NCBI GenBank assembly: GCA_008921705.1
Contig: VFFE01007079.1
Span: 1,814,645-1,878,644, forward strand
Origin: Burhinus oedicnemus
Lineage: Eukaryota > Chordata > Aves > Charadriiformes > Burhinidae
Direction: 5' to 3'
Length of the DNA stretch: 64,000 bases
Shown here: one piece after another, positions 36,609-49,500 of the stretch
Layout of the letters: each line of letters starts with the position of its first letter
Position numbering within the stretch: the stretch's first letter is position 1
Notes under the pieces: model-generated
What the model saw: the letters and a program-made list of their open reading frames with translations, nothing else
What the model was told of the DNA's origin: nothing
Databases searched by the model: none
Made by a program: the position numbers and the translations under genes

Positions 36609-39600
36609 ACCAGAAATTAACTTCTTTCTTCCTTCTCCATTGCCACTTCTCTGTCTTCCAAGCAATACCGAGGACTCATCCATAGCAGACTAACACTGAA
36701 ACAGAGGAATAGACAGGTGAAGGAAAAAGAGCTGTAGCTTGGCCTGAAGCCTTTTGGGTTACAGAATAGATCTTATTTATACTGCTCTCCTCATTGTATA
36801 GAAACATATATATGGACGTGCACAGCCTGGGTTTTTCTAAAGGAATCAATACCAATCATAACTTACAAAGTATTGACTATATAAAAGTTCTGATTTTCCT
36901 CCTGAGTACTTCAGAGCAGATGGAAAAAGCAGCAGGTGCTGATAATGTTTTTCTACCCGTGGGAAAACTTGTCACAGTTCCCTGTTTATCTTGTTTATTT
37001 TGACATTTTACTGCCTGAAACTGCTCTGTAACATAAAAGCACATGCAGGGCGGTTAGAGGTGAAGTCTCACAGATTCACTTATACTTGAACAACTGAAAA
37101 TCAATAAGCTACAAGCAACAAAGAAAAATGTCTTTTTTTGTGCATGTGGAGGAAGGCTGGTGTTTTCGTTTTTACTGGGGAAATATCAGGGAACGCAGAG
37201 GTTTGCAGCCTTGTGGATGAGTGACTGGAGAGTGTAAAATGAGCTTTGCTTTAGCTGCTGTGCACGTGCTTTTCCCTTGCTTTTTCAATAGGCGCTGGAA
37301 GCCTCAGTTTATTTTTGGCATGTTCTCAGGACTGCACAGAAAAAGAATTTGTGGGTTGGTAGTACAGACACTGAAGGGTCCCTGTGCTCAGCATGTTTAA
37401 AAAGTGAAGTTTGTAGAAGATGAAAAGCGAGGCAAGTGCTGCTGGCTGGTCTGCACGAGTCCAGCTCTGCAGCAGGAATAGGCACCGCTTGGTGCCTCCG
37501 TGCGCCTGGCTCTGTAAGACATCAAAAGTGGGGATGCTGCTCCCCTGCTGCTCCCGTCTGCAGACTGGAGAGATTTGGGCAGGCTTTATTCCAAGAAGGA
37601 AATAAAAAGTTTGTTTGTAACCGTGGGTCCTCAGGCTGACAGACTGTGTCGTTCCAGATGCCAGACCTTTCCCCCACTGTGTTCTCTGATGCTGAAGTTT
37701 TGGAAAGCAAAGAATGGCTTTTACTGCTCCCGCCCTAAGCAGCAGCATCCTGCAAGTGCACGTACCTGGTTGCTTGCCTCAGAGCGTGTTTGTGGGTATT
37801 GTTTGAGGAATTACTGTCACATACAAGCGACCTGTTTGAAGGGGCCCTGAGCTGGATTGGAACAGCATAGTTGGTGATAATAGCTGGGATGGTAATTGCA
37901 CAATATCTTAATCTTCCTGCTTTCTGGAGTATGGTAATCAGGCTTTTGGGTGAGGAACAAATTGCACCTCTCTGAAACTGGGCTGTCATCCGGGGCTGCA
38001 GCATAGAGTACTTATAGTCTGGGATGAACATGGGATGGCCTCGTAGCAATTTCTATAGGTCTTTTCAGTTCTGGATGTTTGTCTCTTGATGTGGTCATAA
38101 CTCAGACTTCTTCACTGCACAGCTACATCTGCAATTCACCTTTGTTTGAGCCTTTGAAGTAAAATGAATCCCAAACAACTATCGGAATTCAGAGCTTTCA
38201 GCTGAGAGGTATGGCTCGCTGTTTAACAGAAATTAATATTAGCCATTAAACCTCCTAGCTGCTAATTAAATGGACTGTTATGTGTAAATCCATCCATATT
38301 TTCCCTTTGCAGCCAGACAGAATTACATTAAGGCACTTTAGTAACTGTAAAGGGATAGCAGCAGCCAGCATTTTGGGGTATTTTGGGTTTAGTGAATTGT
38401 ATCATTCTCTTATACTGATTACTAAATACTTTAATGATATGTCTAGTAGAATTTATTTATGTTTTGGCAGGGACATTAGGATGATAAATAGCTCAGCAAA
38501 GAAGAGTAAATTACAGCTGAGCTCAGAGGTGGTGCTAGAATCTTTAAGTCCATAGTTGCTGTAGTTATTACAAGGATATGTGAAAAGAGCTAGATAGCTT
38601 TGTATGTAAGTCTATTTGTCAAACTTACTGCATATCAAACACCAATTTAAACTGCAGTTCCTTTATATGATTAATGTGGAAAAGCTCCCCTTTCCCAGCC
38701 TCTGTTCTCATAGCTTTTTAGTTAGTAGCTGGCATTGACTTTGGTTTTCTGTTTTGTGTCAATTTGAAGAATGGATGCTGCCTAGTAGTTGAAGCAGGGG
38801 GCTGAAGAGAGGTGACAAGTCAGGAGATCTTGCCTCTCTTCTTGCCTCTTTCTCACTTGTTTTGTGACCTTGAAACAAAGCATGCTATGGTTTTCCCTTT
38901 GGTACAGAGGTATAGTTAATTACACTGCAAAGCACTGAGGATGGGACGATTAACATTCATCAAAGGGAATTGCACAATCATTAAGCTTTAATTTGCTGTA
39001 TGATTTCTTTCTTTCTCATTAACCCTGCTGAAGCAGGACCTTTGAAATGAAAATCAAAGGTGAACATCATTCTTAAAAGTGTAGTGGACTAAGTCAGCTG
39101 CAACAAGGCTTTGCAGACCCCTTTGTATTATATTGGCCTGGGACAAAACCCAGGACTTGGGGACTGGATTAACAGGTTGTCACACTGCTGCAGTCATCTG
39201 ATTATTTTTTTTTTCTACTGATGTGCTTCCATGTGTGGAGGGATGGGAGGACAGAGGGGAAAAAAAACCAACCCAAACCCCAACCCCATGTGGCAGAAAA
39301 CCACTGACAACAAAGAAACAAAACCAGCTGAGTTGTGATCTGGTCTTCTAGCTCATGATTTCCATTGGAACATGGTCTAGGAAAGGCAGGAATATGTGCA
39401 CTTTGCTATCGATGCTTCATGTGTAGGTTGGATATGGGTTTGCTTGGGAGGATTATAACTTATCAAAAGCATCTGTGACAACAGGGGGAGTTACCTTAGC
39501 GGGACACTTGCATGTCAAACACTGTGGCCAGAAACATCCCCAAGTACCCAAATGGGGTTGTGATCTGCTCAGACTCGAAAGGAGTAGGATCCTTTTGTCT

Positions 39601-40567
39601 GTAACAGAGCAAGTGTGAGAACAGTCAAAAGCAGTGAGGGAAAGACAGAGCATGCCATGTTTAATTTGATTAAATGTGTAATTATCAGTAGCACATTAGA
39701 GTCCAGTCATGCGAATTCATAATTTCCCGCGTGATATTTGAGTTGTTCAAATGCAGACATAGGACTGATTTTATTTTAGTTTATTTGTTCATACAAATGG
39801 GTACTGTCTAATTCTGATGTATGTAGGTGTTGTGATATCTTAAAAGAGCCAGTTTTCTTGGTGAAAATGATTAGCAGTAATGAAACATTATCAGATTTGC
39901 TGCAATACTATTTGGCCATACTGAGTAATTCTCCCTCAAAAGCTTGGGTCATACATATGTATTTGTTGATTAAACCCCTACTCTAAATGTAGTAAGGAGA
40001 AAACAGTAGGACTGACCTTTTCTCTTTGTTTCGCAGAGGAGTGAACAAGACTAATTTCACTGAAAGCTATGGTTACACTAATGTAACACTAGTGTAGGTA
40101 AACTGGACCAAACCCAGTATGACTTTTTTTTTTCAGTTAGAAATTAGGACTATTGGAGTCTAAGTTATATTAATGGCAACAAAAAATGGAAGTGAAAAGT
40201 GATTTTAATGATACAAGTATAAATAGATAGAAGAACAGTCTTAGGTTGCTCCAGGAGTTCATGTGCAGGCAAAACTAACAATATCTGTGATTTTTGGGTG
40301 GGGTAAAAAGTAATGTGTTCAGTTGGCATGGGGCTAGCGATGTAGCTGGAGTTGGCATGCAGAAGCAGTAGCCCTTTTAAGAATGCAATGCAGGAGTTGT
40401 AGTCTGTGTGAGGCTGGAGGTCAGTCAGTCTCACTATACTGATTCCTTCTGGTATTAAAAATTCATTTCTGTACTCTGCAAAACTACATTGTGTATGAAT
40501 TGGGTATCCTAAAATCTAATGGATGACTGTACTTGGAGAGAGAATTTGGAGATACTGCATTTATATT
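36609..40567. other. Non-coding stretch, no gene recognised
   Basis: No exon or interspersed repeat recognised. 37400-37850 is somewhat GC-rich with chance frames on both strands. 38200-38700 is AT-rich with homeodomain-type TAATTA words. A short A/C-rich run lies at 39260-39288. Confidence 0.6.
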
Positions 40568-40595
40568 TATATATATATATATACACACACACACA
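40568..40595 (+). repeat. Microsatellite (TA)8(CA)6
   Basis: Perfect compound dinucleotide repeat: eight TA units at 40568-40583, then six CA units at 40584-40595, preceded by an imperfect TTATATTTA lead-in. Likely length-polymorphic. Confidence 0.95.
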
Positions 40596-43500
40596 GGTAA
40601 TATTGTTGTTGCTGCTGGAGTCTTTCAATCTGAAGAAATGTAGGAGGTTGTGTGAACTAGTGAGTGATACGTTCCTGTAGGAAACACATATTTTAAGCTA
40701 GAGTGAAAGGCTGTCAAAAGTGAGGCGTAATAACTTGTGCTCTAGAAGAATATTTTGTCACTTGTAACAATTAGTTGTAAAATCACATCCACTGCTGCAG
40801 TTTGTCAGCTAGACCAAGTCCCTACTGCTTGTAATTCACTTGGGATGGATTTTGTGTAGATGGGACAGGACACATTAGGGGTAAATGTTTTGCAGACAAG
40901 TTCACAGCTACTGTGAAATTAAATATTCAATTATATTATTTGCTGGGTTTCATTATTCAGAAAGATATCTAGAGCATTTGTAACCATCCTTTTCTAAATT
41001 ATTTAACTGCTTTTAGGACTATAGTCATCTGTGTGAAATTCTGCTTAATCCCTGTGTCTGGTCTTTATTAGTGCCAGGTTCAGGCAAGCAGCTCATGCGG
41101 TGACTTCCCTGGCTCTTTGCCATGTACCTTAGATATCTGCTTCTCTCCATTGCCCTGTCACTGGGGCATGTGTGATTTCAGTGCTCAAATACGGCCTGAA
41201 AAGGCTATATTCCAATGGAGTTAGGCAAGAATCCCGAGAAACATGGGCCTGAGTTAAGAGACCTCCTCAGCACTGGGCTAGACTGGGTACGGGGATCTTT
41301 GAGCACTTGCCTGGCTCCCACTGGACTGCCTTTGGCTCTAGCTGAGATATCAGAATATTAGTGTTATGCCAGTAAAGAATAATTAACATGATGCTATTTC
41401 CTTCTGTAAAGGGAAATGCAATCATTTTTTTATTTGACTTATTTCTAATAACAAGCTGGTTAAATCAGCTATTAAATCGGGTGAAATGAAGGTATTCCGT
41501 TTCATACCCTCTATTCTGTTAACAAGTGGAGAGTATAAGTCAAAAGGGAAAAGTAACATCAATAAAGTCTGCAAAGCTGAAGATGAACAGGGTTGCCTGG
41601 TCATGGGATCTATGTGTTCGGTCAGTCCAGAGCTCTGCAGTCACTTATGCCAGAAGCACCATCACCCTGGCTTGGGACTGATGGCTTGGCCTGTGGGATG
41701 CACTTTGGCCACAGAGTCCTTCGCAGCGCACAGCACTGCTTGGGAAAGTCTGTGGAAGATGCTTTGGTAGCCAGCCAAACCCTGGTCAGTGCTCATCCAA
41801 TGTTTATTTTTAGGTCTCTTCTTGTCAGGGAAAAATAGGCTTGGGAGTCTAGTGGTAGGAAATGAGGACTAAGGCATTTGGAGGAAAGACTGAGATGTGC
41901 CAGGATTACTGCTCCAGTCTTCCCTTATCTCAGCTTCTGTTTCATTAGCTGTATCTGGCCAGTTCTAGATTGAGGGGGGTACTTGGAGCATTAGTGACCA
42001 GGTGGCTCACTGTCATGGGACTCCAGCAAAGCTGAGTGCAAGAAAGGTTAAGAAACACAAGCAGGTATTTGCAGTGAGGAGGTGAAAAATTGCGTTTATT
42101 GATTGCTTTTTAAGGTGGATCAATCTTAAAAATAAAAGCCAAAAAAACCTTTTTAATTATAACATTATTAAGACTTAACTTGGGCAAACTGCCATTATAG
42201 CAATTACTGTACTTTAGTGTTCTTAAGGCTGCCTATTAGGGTTAAGAGGTGAAACCATTTGTTATTTCCTCTACTATCCAAATAATATAAATTATATGTC
42301 CTGTAACATTCAGTAAGGCTAGACTCTTCAAAAAGATCAGAAAAGGTCAATTATTCATGCTCTATATTAACATCAATATTTCATTGTGACGTAGATGTGT
42401 TTATGTGAGCCTGGTGAGATTTTTTTTAAGCCTCCTTTATTTTGCGTTGACTCGGGGAAAGAATTTAACTCTGGAAACAGACCTATAGACTGATAGCATG
42501 GACTTGATTCATGTGAAGTTGTTCTGCACAGTTGGAGCTTTAAAAGAAAATGATGGGACCATGTTGTGCTTGGTCCTCATCATGGTGCAGATTCGTCTTG
42601 TAAATATGACATGAGACATGGAGCTCTTGAGACACGATGGGAAGTCTTGCTGTTAACTTAGCAGGAAGCTGGAGCAGATCCCATCCTGGGTGATGTTCAA
42701 CTCTGCACCTCAGTTTTAGTAGTTGTGTGCACAAATACCTCAATGTAGGTGCCCAGAGGGAAACTGAAATACAGGTCGCGTAGCCCAGCAGTGTTATTCA
42801 GAGGCTTTGCCTTGTTCATCTTTGGAGCGTCGCATGATCCCATCTGACAAATGAGATGGAGATGGTTGCTCTGGCCGTGTGCAAAAGACGCTTAATGGTC
42901 CCCATCGTGGCCCTACTGTGTTCAGACTTGTAAGCCGATATTTGAATAGCTTATTCTAGCTCTGGGGAGGAGGGATTTAAATCCCTTGAGTAGCCCAAAT
43001 TTCTCTCTTGGTGAGCACCGTAATCAAATCTAGAGAAAGGGAAAGAGTATTTCAGGAAAAGGCAGGAGGCATAAAACCTGGTGATTTCTACAGGGGCAAG
43101 GTCCATTGAGATAGGCAGAGAGCTTTCACTGAAGGAATTGTGGTGATTTAGCCCTGCAATGTCACTGAGTGTGTCTTCCCTCTGGCACGCCCTGGTCCTG
43201 ATACAGTGGGATGTTGAGGGGAGAGGTTGTGGCAGAAGAGGAAGATGCACCAAAACACTTGTCTCTTCTGCTGAAACACTCCAGCCTTCCTGTTAACCCA
43301 AATGCTTCTGGTTTTTGTGAGTTACCTTTCTTGTCTGCACTCTTCTCTTCTCCCTGTTGTATTAAGGAAAAAAACATTGCTGTATGGCCAATCTGATTCT
43401 GATCGTGTCACAGCTATTCAAAAAACCCAAAACTCAAACAAAACAAATCCCCTTTCTGAAATCTCCTCTTTATGGCATGGCTCAGCTTTGATTTTGGTGA

Positions 43501-46500
43501 TTTATTAGAGCAGCAGTGTTCACACTGCTGTAATCAAAGGCCAGTTGGTACTTCAGTACAAACCTTGATTCCCAAGAGCCTCGTAACTTGCCTGTAAGAG
43601 AAGTAAATAGCTGTTGTCCTGTTAAACGGAGGAATTGTCTTAAGAATATTAATGTCTTCTCTTCCTTCCTTATCCTTCCCCCCAAGCTGTCCTCCAACAC
43701 TCTTTCCGAAACTTAGGCATGCTGTAAGCAAACAGTTGATGTTGGCAGGAGGAATGTACAAGGAGCCACCTTGGTCATGGAGGATCCTGTCTATGTCCCT
43801 ACCACTCATAATTGCAGCCAGCTATGTCACACAAACTGTCTTAAAGCCAGAAAAGGTGGTGTTCCCTTTCAAGCTCCTAGAAGGCTGTTCTAGTGCCTTT
43901 CTCAGTTTGTAGTCAAAATGGAAACTTGCCTGTATGTATCAGTGTTTTTTGTTGCACTGTTCTTCATCTTGGGTAGCTTTTTCCCGTCTCCAATATGTTT
44001 ATCTCAGTGTTGTATTTCAGTAAAGTTGCTATGTCTGTCCTTATTCGTGTCTCTGTTAATGCTGTCTGGTGCTGTTTCCAGGCCAGGTAATGCCAGAAAT
44101 ATAGAACAGGAGAAATGAAGCTCTTGTGCTGTTTGCAGCAATACCTCCCTGCAGCTGTGGGAAGCCTTGCTTGGAGCAGTGTCTCTTCCTTTGGGAACAA
44201 GCAAGGCAGCAAAGGGGAATACACGCTGCTGGGAACGTGGTCTGTTTCTGTTGCGCAGAGCTGCCCTTTCTGTTTCATTCAGTTTTAAAAGCATCAGTGA
44301 CATCTAAACAAATTATGGTCGGTGGCAAAACAATCCAAAGCCAACTGCAGCCTTGGATGTTGCTCTAGGACTGAAGATGGCTCCTACCTTTTGGGTCTAT
44401 TCCTGCTGTGAGAGCCAAGAGGCTTCTCAAAGTGTTGGAGAAGCCCTGTGAAGACCCTCCAAGCGTGCTCTGACAGTGACTCTTCCAGTGACGCTCGTGG
44501 ATGCTCTGCAGCATTCATGCTTCCAGCAATGCTCTGCAGTGTTACAACTGGCACTAAATGTTAAACAAAATAATTGGCATTTGCATATGTGTTTGCCCTG
44601 GTTGCACGCTTTGCCCATAAGATTGGTCAAGTTAGTTTTTTCTTTCTTTTGAAGCATCTGATGTCAGTTTGCTTTTAGAGTCGAGTGAAATGTCTAACAA
44701 GTCTATTAACTTTTTTAAAATGATGCTTATATTTCTATAGGTGTCCCTGGAGGTATATGTGCGTGTAATACTAACTGACTACAGCAGGCAGTATGAACCA
44801 AATATGCTCTGGAGAATCTGTACTTTTGTACCAGTTTTCCATTTATGAGCTGCTGCTGCTAACGCTGTCTTTGCATATTTATCCTGAGTCACTACATCCT
44901 GTTATTTGAAAGAGGGATTGATTCTTGCTGTGTTCTTGCAACAATAGCTAGTATTATTAGGCTTGAACTTAGCTGCAAGTCTTGGGCTGTGTTCCATTGC
45001 TAGTACTAACTGATGTCAGTTTTCATTTTGTGACTCCCTGGCTGTTTGGATGTGTTTGTACATATACAAATGTACAGAATGCCTGTCTAAAGCATCATGT
45101 CACTGGTGTCTCTGGGAAGCGCTGGGATCTCCTGTGAAGCATCTTAATTAGTTTTGCCTTTCATGTTGACATCCTAAATTTTAGCCTTGAGTTATGTATT
45201 AGACTTTTTTTCCCCTTGTTTGTCAAAATAGAACAACTTCTTCAGAGCAGAACATAATGCAAGTGCTAATTAAAACTGACAAGTCAAATTGATGTCACCT
45301 ATTTCAATTGAAAGAAAAAAAAAAAACTGACTAAGAAAAATCCTTTCTGCCCTTGTTGAAGTTGACTGAAACTTGATTACTGAAATCTATGGGCACAGAG
45401 TGGAGACCCTTGTTGTGCTTTTGCTGTTTCTTGAGGCAGGAGGCAACCATACCCTAACTTCAGAGAGCAGGGCTGTTGCCCACGGGGGAAGGACAGCAAT
45501 CCCACCCTCCCAGCTTGCTTTCAAAGCTGCTGTGCCGCACTCGGCAAGACGTGGCTTGGAGGTGTCTGCTGGCAGACAGTCTTTGGCCAGATGTGATCCC
45601 ACAAGCTGATCTCCACAGATTGCACACGTAAGCGCTGAGACTGGTAGTCATCAGCTCTGTCTCTCCAAAGTGCTCTACGGATTGCTCAGAAGGAGCTCCT
45701 TGGTTTGAGCCTCACAGTTTGTAATCGACTTGAGCGTCGGCCGCGCCAGTACAGGCAGACTGGTGAAACCAGCCTCCCTCAGTTGCTGGTTGGCAGGGGA
45801 ATAAAACAGGCGCTGCCCACAGAGTACTGGCTGTTGTCACAGCTGACAGGAGCGTGGGAGCCCTCTTTGTGTAGCAGGGAGTTTGGGTGGCTGATAATTA
45901 CTTCTTTCCCTCCCTCCCTGAGAGGCAGAAAGTGGCACAGGCACCTAATTATCATAAAAACCTACGGAGTTTTTCAGTTTGGATCTGGTTTTCTTCCCTC
46001 ACAGAGCACGATTTCTAGTGCATCCTGGTATTGTGCTGATGGTGTACTCCTGCTGAATGGCCCAAAAAGAAGTAAGTGCCTACACTTATTTGATGAGGTG
46101 CCTTTACTTGATGGTGGGACATGTAGATGCTAAGAAGAAAATTATTTCCTATGTGGATAGACGTCTTGTGTTCAGTGCAACCCTAGCATGCATCTACCTT
46201 TATAAATACGAGGTTATATTAAATATATTCTGATCACGTCTTAAAAGAACATTTGTGGTATGATTATTAATGCCTTGTATTCCCTTTCAGTCTGTATTAG
46301 CTGCTAATGATAGCTACTATTTATATATTTCTTTTTTTTTTTTTTGCACGTCTTGGGAAGACACTCTTCCACTGCTCTCCAAAAGCCTGGTTCTTTCTCA
46401 TGGCCATCATTCTTTAAGCCACCTTGGACCCATCACTGTGTCAGCTTCAGTGCCCAGTGAATTACTGAGTGCTGGAACGGTCCCTCGGTCAGTAGGGTTT

Positions 46501-49500
46501 TTTCTTATTCTACTCCCAGCCCTGTTTGCCTGGGAAGTAAAGGCTGCTAGGAAAGAAAGCCATTATCTCTTACTTCCTCCAAATCAAACCCTGTTGTCTT
46601 ATTGGCACGATGGAGTATTAGTCAGGAAAAACTCATTGCTCTTTGGCTTTTGATTATTTTTTTTATGGCTTTAAAAAAAATTAAGAAAAAAAAAATCCTT
46701 CTTTCTTCCTGAACCCTTGCAGCTTATTGTGGTGGCTGAAATGGGTTGGCTGGCTGTAGCTTGAGAATCACAGCTTCAGACAAAGATGTGAGTAACTTTT
46801 CAAACAGAACTCATACTCAGCTAAAAGTAAAGCACTTGTTTACAAGCCTTTCAGAGCACAAAACACTTGACAGAATCTCCATGACACTCCAGGGAAGCAG
46901 GCTGGTATAATCCATTTTGATGGACGAGACTCAGAGGGCATTACTGTGGCAATCTGCTGAACGCAAATAACATATCCCTTTTTTTTTTTGTCTGGGCTTC
47001 TGCGGTGTGAGCAGAGTACCTGTGTTTTACAAATGAGGAATGAAGGCCAGATGCAGGGCTGGGCTGGTGCCAGTTGCAGTTCCTAAAGTTTAGGTCTGGA
47101 ATGGTGAAATGTGCTGCAATGAGGTGTGTGGAAAACTAGATGTCTCGAAAGGCAAAGTGGTGATCGGGAAGCTGACTAAAGCAGGACTGTGGGAAGCACC
47201 AAGGGACACTGCGATCTGCGGTCTTCTCTCTGTGGAAGTCAACTCCCCACTCTGGAGTTGCAGGAGGAACCGTCTGCCTGGGACATGAGCCCTGTCGAGC
47301 TGTGCAGCAGACACCATAGCTGCCACCCAGAACAGATCTAGGCTGTGCTGGTGAGTCACTGCTGTTGCCACCACCTAAGCCACCTGTGTGGGACACTGTC
47401 AGATACTGAAGTATCTGAAGTCAGCTGGCATGAATCCACATCTTGCCTCTTGAGATGCAGCAATGAAATTCAGAAAGAGGTGGCTAGGTGCTTAATAACG
47501 CATCCCTTAGAGCATAACCCCGATGCCGCAAGCCAGCCATGGGCTGTAAGATATTCTGGTAAGAGGTACTGGGGAGCGGGAGGAAGAGCAAATGGCTCTG
47601 AGCTCTGGAACATTCATTAGCAGATCGATGGCTCTGTAAGGACCTTCCCAATGACTGATACTCATACCAGACAAACTGTTCCAGCAGCAGTAGGAGATTA
47701 GACTGTTGAGTATAGAGCTGAGGAGGAAAAAAAATCCTGCTTAAAATGTAGTATTTGTAACCCTTAGGGAGCTAATTCAGTCCTAAGTGAAGCCACTTGG
47801 ACCCATTTCCAGAGAATCACAGTAGTACAACAAATGTAGTAGACTTTGTGCTGCTGATCACCAGGAGATTGGCGATATCAATCTGTAATCGTTGGTAAAG
47901 GCTTGATCCTTACTTAGTGGAAAACCTTGTCCTGGTGACAGTGCAGCCTTGCTGCTTTACATTTTTGAAACAGGTGAGCACAGAGTTGGAGTTATCTGGG
48001 CAATTCCAACTTTCCATCCATATTTTCCCAGTTTCAGTAATGGGAAACTCTGGCAGCAGTTAAGAGTGTGGTATGAGCCTGTGCTGCTATAAAGGCAGTT
48101 AATGTCACATTAAAACTAACTGGTGAGAAACCTGTTTTGAGTAAGAGTGAAATATCAAGTGAGAGACATGACAAAAACTCTGTCCTTTTGGTATGATCTG
48201 GGGTTGGAGCTGGGGTAAGGGACCCAGTAGGGACCGGTTTCCCACACGTGACACAAGGTTGAGATCTATCTGGCCTGAGCAAGCAAATGATGAATGGAGC
48301 TGTTGGCAAGGACAGTCGATGGGGTTGACGGAGGGAGATGCTGCTGTGTCGGAGGCAGAGCAGGCTGGGGTGAAGCTGCTGCAGGGTCTGGCTGGTTTTC
48401 CCCACAAGCTGCTTGTCCCTGCTGACTGCCTCCAGCCCAGCTGTGACTTGTGGGGAGCTGAACGCTTCTGCACCAAGCCAAGGGGCCTGGGTGCCTTTTA
48501 GCCCCCTGAATGCTGGAGCTAGTGTCTGGGCTTGGGACCACTGTGTTGTCCTGGGACAATTTTTTTCCCAGTCTCTTACCCTATCGTGCTAGCGCAATCC
48601 AGTTGACAAGTCATGCTAGGATGCAGCTATGTCTGAAGCTGCATCTGCTGATAGCTTTATTCTGAATGAGTACTGGCAAGCATCCCATGGGCTGCAACAT
48701 GGCCAGCTAACAGCATGCTCAATGTGTATCTTCGCTTGCTAGTTTAAGCAGCCGCAGTGAAAGTAACTGGAAGATGCTGCTAAGACATACATGGGAGAAA
48801 CTGTCCTTTTGCCGTGGAATTGCAGACGAGAGCATTGTTCCCTGTCTCAATTTCCTAATCTATGAAATTCTGAATGATTGTCATTCCTGAAAACTGCACA
48901 CAAATAATTCCTGAAGATCTAGTCTCTGCTGAGAGGAGCTCGGCCCTCCTTTTCTTTTTTTTTTTTTTTTTTTGCTGAAGAAGTACTGGCACCTTGGTTA
49001 GGACCTTGGTTCATGCCTGGGTGAAGCAGGGAATCCATCTACCAGATGCAGAAAAGATCTAACATCTGCCCAGCACTACCTGCCCGTCATACAAAGCAGA
49101 TGGAAATCACATAGCTTATTTAACTGCACTGAGTAAAGTGCAGTTAAATTGCCAAAAATACATGCTCGGTTTTGTACTTCATGCAACTTTCAAGGTTAAT
49201 ATTTCTGCTGATGCTGCATTTGACTACTAAAAGTAGCAAAGCAAAGACCAATTATTAAAACAGAAAAGTTGCAGGTTTAGATAATTTGCAAGTAATACTT
49301 GAGATCTGAAACTACTGAAATGCTGCTGTTTATTGAAGAGCTTTGCATGTGTAACCCTGCTCATAACCAAGATACTAAAAAGTTTTGTATAGTGACGTCT
49401 TCTCGAGGTGGAGGTAGTTATAATGTGGGTTGGATGCTGTTATTTTCTAACTACTGTTCAATTACAAATTTTCTGATTCTCTTTTAACACTAGCTACTGC

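Noticed and set aside
45705..46133. 142-codon + strand frame
   Set aside because: No domain, no family resemblance and no supporting promoter or splice context.
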